Shown here piece after piece: positions 36,801 through 50,700 of a stretch of 64,000 nucleotides of DNA; position 1 is the stretch's first letter, and every line of letters begins with the position of its first letter. The translations under genes and the position numbers were made by a program. Source of the DNA: Condylostoma magnum. Lineage: Eukaryota; Ciliophora; Heterotrichea; Heterotrichida; Condylostomatidae. The notes under the pieces are model-generated. The model made no database searches. It was not told the DNA's origin and was given only the letters and a program-made list of their open reading frames with translations. The stretch lies in assembly GCA_920105805.1 (NCBI GenBank), contig CAKKTI010000045.1, forward strand, positions 20,852-84,851, given 5' to 3'.

Positions 36801-39800
36801 CAATGCCCTTACAAAATTGTCATCAGTAAACTTTAACAACATAAGCTTATCCTCCTTGCTTTCCATTTTCTTAATCCATTTATTAGCTTATGTTTCAGGG
36901 TCAATCATAAGCGGCCATCTATGCGACTTCTGTATCATGATTCCATTATCAATAGAGAAGTTATCCCTGGGTAGTCCATTAATATTCCAATTTCTTATGA
37001 TAACTGGATCCCCTAGGCAGTTCTAAAGAGAGTATCCTTATGTAACGGGAATATCCATCTAGATTACCTCATCTGTCCAAATCTAAACTATATTTTTCCT
37101 ATACGCAGCGGTAAAAGGCCCTAAATACCCGATTTACCCAGCTGATAATAACACATCTCCAGTCAAAGTAACAAAAACCTCTCCTAATTGCCTTGCTCTA
37201 TCCTTCCATGAGCTCTTCTCTCCCCCTAAACTTTCAATTAACTACTGTGCCCTTACCAACCTTACCTTACAGTCCTCTACCTTCTACTCAAGATCTTCTT
37301 TCCTGTCCTATGTAGCCTTTAATCCCTCTTCCAACGCTTTGACCTTGTCTTACTCTACCTTTAATTCTTGTTACTTTACAGCTAATTACTTCATCATCCT
37401 ATTATAGTCCTCCTGGGCCTCAGCTTAGGCTCTTTGCTTAGGTGCTACTATTTTATACGCATGATAGTACTTCTCCATTGCCAAAACCCACGCACATAGT
37501 CCAGCAGATGCTGCGTCTACCTTCCTTTTCATATTATCTCTATTGAACTCAGGATTATTGACAAATTTCTGCAACTAGCTTATTTATTTATCAGTGATGT
37601 TATTTTTATCATACTTTTTCAACTCATTAAGAAAAGTTGTCCTAGACAAGCATCGTTTACTTGCTTCCCACCACTACGGTTTCATCTGCATAGTAGCAGG
37701 ATCTTACACCTTTCTCACAGGCTCCTTCAGTAGAATGCACACAGCTTCCATTACATCTTGTACTAGAGTAGGTGGGAATTTGTATGCTTTTATATTAGCA
37801 ATGTCCTCGTCTCTTAGAGTGTTTAAAGATGCTATCGCATCTTCTAGTATTGGCATGCATTGAGCAAGCTCTATATCACATTCTTGCTTTATAGCCTCTG
37901 CTCTATCAGCTGCTTCACGGGATATAGCCTCCTCTTCCCTTACACCCTTCTCTACTATTTCAGCCTCACGTTTCTAAGCTTCTACAATCTCCATTTGCTT
38001 ATCTGTATCAATTTAAGCTTATTCCAACTGCGGCTACAGCTCTACTAAGTACTAGCGCATTCCTTCCACCGATCCTTCAGTTGTTATAATCTTCTCATAT
38101 CCTATCTCAAATCTTTCCTTTTCTTCTAATATCTCTTATCTTCTTAACTCTAGAAGCTGCTTGAACGTGTAAATCATCTGTATATAAAGAGTTGGAGTTA
38201 TGTAATAATGTCTTTTTAATTCGTATAGCATCTTTTCTGATCATTCCGATGTAGATTTATGGAAGAATTGGCAGATTTTAACACAGTTTTCACTTGTTTG
38301 GTCTTCTATATCAATAGATCCGATGAATTTTCTTGCTACTGAGACTAAAGCGTCCTAGGGCCACTCTTAAAACCAGTCAATTGTGCAGCAATTGACTAAA
38401 CTTGGAAACATTCTTAATCTAGTTCTGAATGCTTCTCCTATGGGTGAGAAGCATAGTACTATATGCAGCATCTTTTTGCACCTCTATACGAAATAGTTGT
38501 ACAATTAATTAGTAGTTCCTTCCGGGGCCTAATTCTCAGCCTTTGCAGCTCCTCTTACCAACTCACATAGCTCAATTTTCTCTTCAGGGGGATATAAATT
38601 AGGCACTTCTCCTGTATTAAGCAGGGTGTTTATGTCTTCTAAGAAACTTTAGTCTATTATTTACGTGTCAGTTAGTAGGAAAACTGTAGGGTCACCTATT
38701 CCACCTGCTTTTTTCAGAAATTCTTTAAGATTGTCTTGCCATTACTCTCTACCGTAGTTTTTGGAAAGCTCAATTTATACTAGGTCATATTCAGCGGCAC
38801 TTGCCGCTAGTTTTGTTAGGCTTTGACGGCCTGAGCCACCCACTCCTATAAGTAGACCGTGGCCTCCTGGTTAGTTTAGGATTCTGGAAATTCTACATAA
38901 GTGTTCTAATGCAAATGAAAATAGAACAAGATCCAGAGGCTTTGTTGAACTTTAGTTGTACATTTCCAGAGTGTCCTCACATTTATGCTAAAGGTCAGCC
39001 AGGTCTATTATCTCACTGTAGTGCTTTGGCATTCCTGGATGATAGTGTAAATTACCGAACATTAGACCTCTTATTTCATCTAGTGTTTCTACTTTACCAT
39101 CCTTATCATAGTCCAGATGGTTGAAAATTGTGTCAAAGTTAAAGCCAAATATACGTTTTGTATTCTCACGTAGATGCTGTAAGAGCCATAGGCTGTCTTC
39201 TTAGTCTATTAGCCTATCTCCGAATACTCTGAATATCTCATGCACCCAAAGCCTAACCATTTAAGGTGTCTCAACAATAGTAGCAGAATCAGACATACAT
39301 ATACCTAAAATAACCCTTGAAAAATCCCTTAGATTGAAAGTGTAATGGGATTTCCTAGGTGTAGGCAGTAATTTCTTCATAGATGTTTTGTATATATCTC
39401 TAGTAGCTTGAATTATCTTATTCTCCACCTTACAAATGTTCTCATTGAATCTATTTTTCTAGAAAAACCAGTGCAGAATGCAACTAAAGATCCTTAGTAA
39501 TGTATCGTCATCAAAACTAGCCAATCCAACACATGACAAGTGCCTAGACATTCTTGGTGTAATTTAACTTCTTCCGCCATCAGGGGGCCCCATGGCGCTT
39601 ACAAATCGATAATCAACAATCTTTTTAAAGTTCATTTCCTTTAGCTCATACCATCCTCCTTAATCTAGTAATTACCTTAACAGTTCAATAGGAGGTTGAG
39701 ACCCCCACTCATCATACTCCGGCATGTTTAAATCATCTACAAAAATAACACAAATATGCTCAGGAGGAGGGCCATATACTCCTTTCCTTCTTCTACAGTC

Positions 39801-42800
39801 TACTTTTCCATCTATGATCATTTACACTTAATTGGAATCTGTCTAAGCACTGAAGCCAATTTCAGTATACAGGTATACAGATTGGTCTAGTTTATTCATT
39901 AGTACATCTTTTACATATATTGTCTTCCCAGTACCAGTAGTACCGCAGAATATCATGGGAATATTTGACTTTATGAGAGATTCTAGTATATAAGTGTACC
40001 TGACTGTATCAATAGTAGAAACAATCACTTCATTTGGTTACAACTTATTAGAAATAGGAGCATCAATGTTAACTAGTCCAGCTTCCGTCCAGTGTCTCCA
40101 GTGTAAAATTTTGTTTAAAAACACATAATCATAATACGAAGCTGCTTCTGGTATGCTAGGAACTATTTTCTTGCCTTTGTTCTTAATTTCATTAACATCT
40201 CCAGCCAGCATCCTTCTCATCCAGATATTAAAATTCCTCCTATGCTCTGTTATGACACACGCACCCAGCGACCAAGTCATACAATATATAAAATTACAAT
40301 CAATGATCTTAATCCTATCCTTCTCTTCCATGGAATCAAACTCATCTGGATCAGCTAAAGCCTTTAACGACTCTGCGTACATCTTAAGAAAAGTAGCAAC
40401 TAAACTCTATGGCATTACAGGCATTATTTGCTTCATTTTATTCATGACTTAGAATAACGTAGGTTCCAGCATTCATTCAATCAAGAAATGTACTTCCATA
40501 GTTTCATTTTCTAGAAATGTACTAGGAATTTCAGACTTGCTCCAAGATTCATACAGTGGTTGCCATCCCAGCTTATGTGGCTGCACGTAAACCATACCGC
40601 ATCTACTGACAGTGGCCGGGGAGGCTTATTCCAGATCCATCGGCTCAAAAATCAAGTTCATATTGCCAGACATAGCTATTATCTCCCCACTGGTTAAGCA
40701 CAGCTTCTTATTATCATCTAAAACCGTGTTCATGTTTTCAATCCACAAAGCATCAACTGGACCATCAAAGATCAGCCATTTACGCTGCATTGACTCATCA
40801 TTAGCAAACTCCTTAAAGCCTTTAGCTAAGACTCCGTCTTGCCAGTCTTTTGATACTTCATCAAAGGAGCCGTATAGTTACCGAGAGTTTATTGATTTTG
40901 GATTAAGAGTGTATGTTTTAACCAGATTCTCATTCATATAGCTTTTCTGGTAGCATTCTGTAAGAGCTGCTGCTAGAATGTGTATTGCACTTGTTTTTCC
41001 TGAGAAGGGTAATCCTACTATCATTAGCCCGTGTCTAACACATATCATTTCGTATAATTGGATAATCTTTTCAATGAAGTAAGGATGTGTGGCTAAATTT
41101 TACTTTTCACACTGATTATTCACACATTCTAACAAATTTTCATAATCAGGATTAGGCAATTATATACCAGGGAATAGATCAGAGGTGATTCCTTCAAACA
41201 AAGGAAGATCATACGACAGGAACTTGGCTAGATTTATATCATTTATAGCCCTTAATATCAGAATCTACTCATCTTCCTATGGATACCTTCTTTTAAGATT
41301 TCCTCCGGAAATCAACACTGACTTAACAGCTCTCATCCCGTAGTCATAATGAGGCTGTGTGCTTAGTTACTCACTGCACAGTTTGTAAGTTGCAACGATT
41401 TTCCTGGCCAGCGGTTTCGCCTCTCTAAACCCATACGAGTACAGTACATTCTCCGAGATCAGCACATAGTCTGGAACCATCATTGCCACAGTTCTAAACA
41501 ATGCCTTTAGATTATCCGGCAACTGACTCCTTCCAGCATACCCAGGATTCATGGTAATAAAGCAGTTGCAGGTGGATTTAACCGGCAGCAATGTTCCCTC
41601 GAAGTTAACCTCAGTCAGATTATCCCTTATAGCGTTTTAGATCTCCAACAACTACTATGCAATAACTGAAAGCACATCCGGCTCAATCCTATTAAACTCA
41701 TCAAAACAACTCCAACCTCCAGTTGCAATTAACCCTTTAAAGAACTTGCCCATTGCTTCGAAATCAAGACCATCTTGACAGTTAAACACAACACACATCC
41801 TAGCCAACGCCTTCGCTAGATCCTTAACAGTCTCCGTCTTTCCTGTCCCAGCAGGACCCTCCGGAGCACCTCCATAACTCAAATAAACTGCTCCGCACAA
41901 TGTCCTATAGCACTTGTTAGTCAGAGGTGTTATTACAAGTCTCTCCGAGTTTCCCAAATACTCGTAATTATAATCCAACTCTGCATTTAGAATCCTGACC
42001 AGTACATTCTCATGCTCCCAGTAGTACCTCATTTAAGCCAGCCATGAGAAGTCGTTTAGGTCGTCAATTCCCTCGTCTATAAGTGCCTGTATGGTATCAC
42101 GAGCATTTACGTCCAAAACTATCAGAGCCTTTAAAGTGCATCTAACAAGGTCAGGAATATCCCCTCTGACTAAGTCAACTATATCATTCAGTAGCTCAGT
42201 GCACTGAGACGCGTAGTCTTGAAGGCCTTGCAAGCCACTGATCTGTAGCTTCTCCTCGGCACCTTGTGTCCAGTATGTCATGGAAGCACAAAGCACGGCC
42301 TGTCCCTTGTGCAGTTGTACCCATTCCTTGCGCTCACGCTTTGGGTAGTCATTCAGCGCCTTTTAGATTGTCTCACGAGTGCCTTTAAGCATACAGTCCT
42401 CTACTTCAATAAGCCATCTCTCCACTGCACCCTCGGCTAACTAAGGGTCTATTATACGCAGAAACTCTACACGCTCACCTTCTTAACTTATCATTGCTGA
42501 TATTCTGTCCTAGTCGTCAAATTCCAAGCTTTTTATGCCTTCAAAACACTTCTTCAAGTGAGGCTTTACACGTTTAGGGTCTCTGGTTTCTTTTAGTATG
42601 GAAAGGAGTTCTTCATTGGATAAGAAGTAGAAACGAGGGAAGAACAGACGCTTTTTCTCTAGGTAGTTGTTTAGTTCGTGCTATACTAGTTCTAGCTTGT
42701 CAAGACAGTTGGCTAGAGTGTCTAGTAAGTTCTCTATTTTTATAACGTTGATTACAAATAAATCTCTCTTGGTTAATTCCATTATCCTTTTCCAGTTGTT

Positions 42801-45800
42801 GTCCACCTCTCGGAAAAGAGCGGCTTCTTTGAATAGCTGTTTTTATATATCAGCACTAGCAAACACGGGCTCTAGTTAAATTCACAGTTGCTGTACTTTT
42901 AGCCATACATTTATTACATTGTCAATCAATGTTAGCTTTTCATTTCATTCGATTATTCTAGGTAGGAATTCTTAGGCGAAGGGACTACTCTTCATGGTTT
43001 AAGTAATTAGTAGCTAATCATCTAAAATTTACTGGATTAGTTCAATAGAAGCCCCTACATGTATAAAAGTGTCACTTTCCTACCACTATTTCAGCTCAAA
43101 CACCACATCATTCCATTCTTTTTCCATTTTATTCAGAGTATTCAGATTACTGTATTCCCTTGCAGCTAAATGAGCCACAGTATCTATAGCCTCAATGTGA
43201 CTTTAAATATCGTATGCGCCAAGTTTTTTGAATGTAGTAAAATCATCAATCTTAAAATCAGTGTCTTTCAGTCCTAAAATCCTAGAAATTGATATAAAAT
43301 GACGATCAGTCAGCCCAGGCGTTGCTGCTATTTTCATTACAGGAATTGTCTTAATAAACTTTTGTATATCATTCCAAGTATACTAAGCCACCTCTTGCGC
43401 CTAGGGAGCCCCATCCTTAAACTGAAATATTAGCTTTTTAGCCATTCCTAGGATCTTTTTAGACTCTCTTTCTATGTCGGATATTTCCAAGCTTCTAAGA
43501 TAAGCCGAATGCCACTCATCTGTCTTTTCCTTTGTTATCATTACTAAATTCCATAATTCATCATAAGGCCTTATGCTTACTCTGGCCACTTCAAGCTTAG
43601 AGAATTCAGTGGGAGTCCAACCCAATAGCTCTTCTTTGTTGTTAATTTCTTCCATCTGCTGTTAAGCTTCATCTAGTTGTCTATTAAGCTTATCAATCTT
43701 CCTCCTGTATTTTCTAAACAATTATCTCTCACTGGCCTTTTTAAGTGCATTTACCTTTTATTCTGTTTTAGTTAAAATTTCACTAAAGTTCTTCCTTGTT
43801 TCACGCAGTTATGCTTACAGTTAGTCTCTTTCCTAGTGTAAGCGATTATCAATATCATCCAACCTATTCAGAATGCTTTTAACTCATATATTACACTGCT
43901 TCAACGGAGCTAGTTCATCATCCCCTACTTCATACAAAGTTTCCAATAGCATTTTAAATCATTCTTTAGTATCGTCGTATTCTGCAAATAATTAAGGAAG
44001 TAGAGTTTCTCTACAATGGTTTCTGTAGTTCTCAAATTCTACTAGTTTTTCAGCTGTGTCTGCCCTGGAATTAAAGAATATATGGATTCCTTCAAATTCC
44101 TTGTAAATAGAAGTGGCTCTATCGGAATTTCTATTTAGTATGGATTTACAGAGAGTTTGTATGCATGTATTACACTCTAAGCATAATTGTCTATTAATTT
44201 CCTTGCAGTCTACTTGTACCAGATTAAGCCTAATTCTTAAAGGACACTTTTACCTTATTTCTTCCTCAATTTTAATATACTTTTGTATCAACTCTCAGTA
44301 TTCCTTTTAATCATGTTGATCATTAATGAATTTAACCACTTAATTATGATCAGTGAGCAATGGAATATATTTATCATACAGTTTCAATGATTACTTAGCA
44401 ATATCTAAATTATTCTTAATAATATTCCTAATTGACTCCATTCCATCTACAACTATATCATCCTCTAATGCAACATTTCACAAAAACTACTTTTTCTCAT
44501 TTCTTTGTATTATATGATCTGGCCTTGGTATATTTTCACTCTACTCCGCAATTTCTTCAATAACTTTAATCAATTCATGACTTATGAACTTTGGATCATC
44601 AGTGAAAACAAAATGGCCATCCATGCTTCCAATTTTAACCTCAAGAAAGGCATCTGGCCATTGTTTTGGATTGTCTTCCAGCATCCTGTCAGGACTAGGC
44701 GTATTGGTATTCTGAAACTTCTAAAAGAACTGAGTATACTTATTAATAGAATCAGTGACTAAGTTCCTTAGTTAATTAGACATTAGAGCACTAGCAGCAT
44801 CAAAAAACTTAGCAGCTTATGTTCTATCCATATTAGCAATATCCTCGGTAATGATATTCACTGCACTTTACGTTCACTCGTTTGACAGCATTCCTCTTAC
44901 AGCCTGCATCTGTCTGCTTTACTTTTCAATGAATTAATAACAAGACAATGCTTCGTACTTATCAGGTAAATCAACAAAATACTGGGTTTCATAGTCAGCC
45001 CATAGCATTGATAGCCCAAGTGTGGCGGTGGAGCATATACAGAGGTTATCTGACATAAGCATTCTAGCCATCATGACGTTTGTTTGCCATTCCTCGTTAG
45101 GCTCAAGGCCAGTGTAGGGCTTTTCACCGTAGTCATCCGGGGGGTCTGGATTTCACTGTATTCCAAGTCTGCCGCGTTGCTCTTAGTCCTTTAGTACATA
45201 GTCTAGTATAGATTTACGCACAGCTATGTAGTACTGGCTGTTCACCTCAGCTATTATATCGTCTAAAATGTTATCAACGGTGTCTTTATCCAACATCTAC
45301 AGCTCAGCCGGCACTAGTTCTAAAATTCTTTATATCCAATACTACCGTATTGGTGAAATATCCTCAGTAGTGATTTCCTAGGTATAATACTGGTAATACC
45401 TCTTCCAATTATAGTCCAAAAGTAAAATATCAGTAGTAATCCCCTAAGCCTTTATCAATTACTACGAGTTGCTGGTGATTTAAGGAATCAACGGGTTTAT
45501 ATTTGCCACTAATGTCTTTACCTCTTCCTTTTGCATATACTAAACACTCCTAGTCTCAGGATCTATAATGATCTGTCTTGCCATGGGGTTGTAATTAGAA
45601 GCAATCCTTACTGAGGGTGACATATAATTACGGCAGTCCTACACCGGGGCTGCCTTAGTCCTTTAAAACGTGTCTAGTACCGGAGGGAATCTAGTATGTG
45701 CTAGATTTGGCTTTTTAAATCTGCCTGTTAGCATTTAAGTAGGGTCATTGGCCAGCTTAGAATACGACTGTACTCTGGCGTTAGGATTAGCACCAGCACC

Positions 45801-46514
45801 CAGCATGTTCTTCTGTATAGTTTCATCTCTCATCCTTTAAGTTGTCACAGATCGCAGTCGTTGAGACTGACTAGGCTTTATTTATGCATATTAAGGCTCT
45901 TTTAGGTCAGGAGTGGGAATTGGGGGAAGACGTTCAGTGTTTCTAATTTCCAAAAGATTTCTTACTGTTGATTTTCCTCGCTTGAAGATCTGGGGACGAG
46001 TTGGGCTGAATGTGGTAAGGGAATTGAAGTTAGAAATTCTACCCAGGATTCCAAGGTCGATTTCAATGCTTGGCTGAGCTTATATCAAGTTTCCTATTAG
46101 GTCGAATATGCTTTGGATTATTGTTTGGCAGGAGTCTTTGTCCAATTAGCTCATTTTTGATATTTGGGAGTAGTTTATTTTTAGACTTGGACCCGGGGTG
46201 TAGTTTAATTGTTACATAGATATTTAGTCTATGTTTAAATTGTACTTAGAAGAAAAGCTGTCACTTATTTACAAGCATATTACCTTCTAACCGTCTATAA
46301 AGGGGTTATAGCCAAAAATTCCTATAGGCGGGCAGCTTATGTGCTTCCCGTTATTAAATTACTCAACAAAGTACTAAATTAGAGAATTTCACACTGTAGC
46401 ATAAACTGATTAGTTCAGCACTTGCTGATTAACTGATTAGTTTTATTTCAATTAGTTGTCAATAGATAAAATAAATAATTTCTCAGGAGTTATCCACTTA
46501 TTTCTGAGTTCCAT
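33813..46514 (-). CDS. Axonemal inner-arm dynein heavy chain with CCDC81/HU-like N-terminus
   Basis: A 4233-residue protein in one frame over 12.7 kb, from ATG 46514-46512 to TAG 33815-33813. It drives ciliary beating as an ATP-dependent minus-end motor. The tail carries [18 protein letters not shown], typical of single-headed inner-arm chains. The motor has AAA1 [18 protein letters not shown] (near residue 1553), AAA2 [21 protein letters not shown]3 [15 protein letters not shown] and AAA4 [15 protein letters not shown], then the stalk, AAA5-6, and the C-terminal [23 protein letters not shown] end. The first 150 residues instead resemble tandem HU-fold segments of CCDC81-like proteins ([23 protein letters not shown], then [11 protein letters not shown]). 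Either these are fused to the dynein or a short gene boundary hides between them. Trp is often TGA. Confidence 0.96.
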
Positions 46515-46597
46515 TTTTTAATAGTGAGGGTAGATTTGAATATTTTTACTATCCGCTAATAATCACTTTATACAGTGTAACAATTTATAACATTTAT
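46515..46597. promoter_or_regulatory. Divergent intergenic spacer
   Basis: An 83-nt AT-rich gap between the dynein reading frame start and the TPR-IQ gene start. It presumably carries both promoters. Nothing specific is recognisable. Confidence 0.4.
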
Positions 46598-47707
46598 ATG
46601 ATAAAAGGTGAAAAATCCTAACCGAAGTATCAAATCATTGTCAAATTAAACAAACAGGCTATGGATAATATGAAGAAATAGAACTACTCCATAACTTAAT
46701 ACTGTCTTACAAGAGCTTACACTCTTTTGACGAAGTACATGAAGAATTTTAATTAAGCATATTACATAACATATACTAATCTTGGACACTTTTCGAAAAA
46801 AGTCTAGCGTTATGAGTAAGCACTGCAGTTTTACAATAAGTCTATGAAATACAGCTAGTTTATAGACTGTGATCAGGGGGCATTTGCAGCAACACTATTG
46901 AATATCAGCTCAGTCTACTTACTACTGAAAAAGTTTAACGATGCCAAAGACTTCGCTGATAGAGTCGTGTAAATGTTCTCGGATAGTCCGGAGGAATCTG
47001 AGAAAATAGTAATGACTGTTCTAGTAGCTTACAAAACACTGGCTTAGATTTTTGAGTATCAAAGAATGTTTGCTGAAGCCTTGCAGTATTTACATAGAGG
47101 GTATTAAATAGCACTAAAGTAATTAGGACAGGATCATAATATTACTAGATAGTTGCTTAAAAACTATTAGATTATTACTAAAAGACGAGCTAGGTCGCCT
47201 TAGGTAAGAAAGACTTTAAGATATACTAGAAATGGAAATTTAAGCTGTAATAGAGGATAAAGTATGTAAAGAGATACTAGGCCTATTTCATAGGCCAGAA
47301 ATGTAAGATTAAGGTCAAAGCTTATACCAAAAGTAAAGTTCTTTTAGCCTAGAATCAAGAACTTCTCTCCACTTGCTTCAAGGTTAATCACTAAAAGCGA
47401 TAATATACAGTCAAAGGAAGCTTTATTAGGCTAAAAGCTAGTACAAACTGTAAAATCCTTTTTAAGCAAACTACAATGCTAAAAATAACAGAAATTAATT
47501 CAAATACAAAGCTGCTTTAGAGGCTACAATGACAGACTTAAATTTAATCAAATCAACAGTATCAAATAAAAGTATAATTTCAGCTGAAGTGAACTAAGAT
47601 ACCAGGCAGCTTTGAAGATACAAAAGGCATTTATAATTTACAATCACAAAAGACTTCTAGATAAAATTTGCAGGAATATGCGAAACATTAAAAGACTAAA
47701 TCATTAA
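46598..47707 (+). CDS. TPR and IQ-motif protein
   Basis: A 369-residue protein from ATG 46598 to TAA 47705-47707. The N-terminal 180 residues show tetratricopeptide-like helices: AYYITYTNLGHFSKKVQRYE, ALQFYNKSMKYS, ATLLNISSVYLLLKKFNDA and VAYKTLAQIFEYQRMFAEAL. A basic linker follows. The C-terminal part has two IQ-type segments, IQIQSCFRGYNDRLKF and ALKIQKAFIIYNHKRLL, which would bind calmodulin or centrin. TPR-IQ proteins are common at cilia and basal bodies. It lies divergent to the dynein gene and 15 nt from the convergent BTAF1 stop. Confidence 0.78.
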
Positions 47708-47722
47708 CACATATTTTATAAC

Positions 47723-50700
47723 CTAATCATTTCTTTTACCTTCAGCAAAATGACTTAACATTGCCGTTGTATCAACTGTTCTTTAAGATGAGTTTTCAGC
47801 GGATATCAAATGCTCTGCTATTTTAGTCTTAAAGATCTGTAATCCCATAATACTTTCTTCAATTGTTCCCTATGTTATAAGTCTATAAACGTTTAAAACA
47901 TTTTTCTAGCCAATTCTATGAGCCCTGTCCATTGCTTAAAGGTCTTTTATAGGGTTTCAGTTCTGATCAATGAAAATCACTATATCCGCCCCTGTTAGGT
48001 TTAGCCCAAGGCCTCCTACATCCGTGGTGAGTAAAAGTACTCTTATATTCAAATCAGTGTTGAAAGTATCAGCTATTTAGAATCTCTGATTAGCTTAAAT
48101 ATTCCCATCTAGTTTGAGATATTACATATCAGGGAAATGCTAAGCAAATAGTTCATTTTGGACTATTTATAACATTCCCTTCATCTAAGAGAAAATCAGG
48201 GCTTTGTGCATAGGATTAGGCCCTGCTATTTGATTCACTTTTAGCAACTCCTTTAGAGCTAGTAGTTTTGGACTGTTTTGAATTGTTCTGGGAATTGCTT
48301 TCATGTATAGACTTGGATGATTGCATATTTTTCGTTGAATTGTAAGTTTTTCAAGACCTTGAAAGTCTTACTCAGTGTCATACAGCATTTCTAGTTACAA
48401 TTAAGTCGGATGGCATAAATAATCCTATATTATCTTAGGAGGCAAGTCCTATAAAACCTCTGATTTTAATCTTCTAAGAATAAAGGGAAGAACTCTCTTA
48501 TGCAGTTAATCTAATCTCTGTACTGCTTTTTCCTAGTCTTTGAATCTTATGTTTCCTCTGTCTTATTCTTTTGATTTTAGAGCTCTTTTATAAGTTGAAT
48601 TGAATTGTTTCGAGTCTCCTAGAAATCCAGGCATTAAGAAGTTAAAAAAGGCCCATAGCTCCGTTACGTCATTTTGGATTGGGGTTCCGGTTAATATGAG
48701 CTTATGCTTTCCTATAAGCTAAGAAACTGACTAGTAAATAATAGTCTTGCTGTTTTTTATCAGATGGCCTTCGTCCAGTACAATATAAATATATTTGTAC
48801 ATAAGCAGGTCTTACACTCTTCTTTTTAGAGAATTGTAGTTAACTACTATTATATCAACATTTTCTCTGTCGTTAAATCCACCAATTGAGATATCATCTT
48901 AAAAGTACTTATTACTTTCATTAATTCAGTGATTTAACAGAGTAGTTGGAGATATTATTATACTTTTTTACTACGGGGATTGTTAGTGGGCTTTTCTCAT
49001 AGCACATAATGTTTGAATAGTCTTTCCTAGCCCCATATCATCGCATAGCATTCCACTTAGATTGAATTATTGCAGAAATAAAAGCCATTAAATGCCATCC
49101 TTCTAGTATTGTCTTAATTCTATATCCTTTAAATTGAATTCCATGTCATATTACTAAAGCTTGAAGTCTCCTCTTAATTATCCAAGAAACTATTAGCCTT
49201 TCTGTTTAAATCACTCAAGATCTCCTAGTGACTCTTGATTATTATCTATCATTATACAGTTTAAACATGCTCCTATTGCCTTAAAGAATATATTTTATTG
49301 TATTAAGTTAGATTATTTAAGTAGAGGCACAATAAAACATATTCCATATTTAATGCAATTTACACTTTTCAGAAAAATATCTAATTAAAAGTTACCTTTG
49401 AGTAAGTGTGTTATATTTAGCACTGATTAAGACTCAGAAATATTATCTAGTTTACTCAAAGCATCGAATATAAAGTGACTCATAGCATTTTCTTATATTG
49501 TTATTAATTAGAAAATACAGTCTTTTAAGATTTTAGAGTACTGGGATTAAAAGACAGTGTATAGCTTGTGATAGACTTCAATTAAGTATTAGTTTATATT
49601 AGGATGTACCTTTTATAGCAGCTCTTGTAAAAACTCCAAATGATTTATTATTTCGTCTGATTTTAAGAAATGAAAAACTTAAAATAAATCAAACATTTCA
49701 ATACCAATTCTCTTTTATATTTGGTAAATTAAAGGTTATTTTCTATGTTAAAGCATATTTTCTATAAATTTATTGATATAAGGCTTGTCTCTGTGTAGAT
49801 AAGCAAGTACTGCAGATTATTTTGCGACTTTATTAATAATCCATTTAACTTACTCAAATCCGAAATTAGTTACTAAAGATTGCATTATGGGAGTGAATCT
49901 ATACTAATCTTAAAATTGTAATAATTTTATGAATCTACAACTAGAAATAGCTTTTACCCTTGCAATCTATTTAGACTTTTATTAAGCTTATAATGAATGC
50001 ATGTTTTTAAACTCTTCATTATCCCATAAAATCGTATTTTCATTTATGTTTTGAATAACTTAATAAATCTAATCTTTATCATGTTATAATTCTGCCCATA
50101 CTAAGTACTGAAATACAGTTTGAGTCTTAAATTAGTCAGTTTAACAGAGTTTTATAATATCTATAAGATTTTTGAATCTTTTAAATTACTTCATTTCTAA
50201 ATACTTTTAACTATGCAAATCTTCATCACTTTAAGCATCAACAAAACTATAAGCTCCTTCAAAGTTTGATTCACTGCTAAAGTTGAGCATCCAATCAATA
50301 AAAACAGGTTCTTTTAGGGAAATAAACTTGATTAAATTAGTTAAATTATTGTTTATAAGGTTTTGGAATTGCTAATGCTTCATACTTATTTGAACTATTT
50401 ACAATAACTGTTTGTTAATTTCTTTATTCATTTCAATAATCGTTGATTGAATAATCAGTATGCTTAAATTATGATCAAAACAGTTTTCTATATAAACCTT
50501 TACAACGTTGAATAAGGAGGATCTTACTGCAATTAGCTTGTGAAAGAATAAAGGATAAAATATTTCTACCTATAAGTTCTGGTTTTACTAGCAAAGCTTT
50601 TCTAACACTTTTATTCCGAATACAATGACAGACGATATATCATCAGAATCCCTTAATAGCTCCATGATTTTATCAGTTAAGTGCTAATTAGGCTTTAAAT

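Noticed and set aside
33813-46514. Chain of dynein pseudogene fragments under the standard code
   Set aside because: The fragments share one frame over 12.7 kb, are separated only by TAA/TAG/TGA, and restore family motifs when these are read as Gln/Trp.
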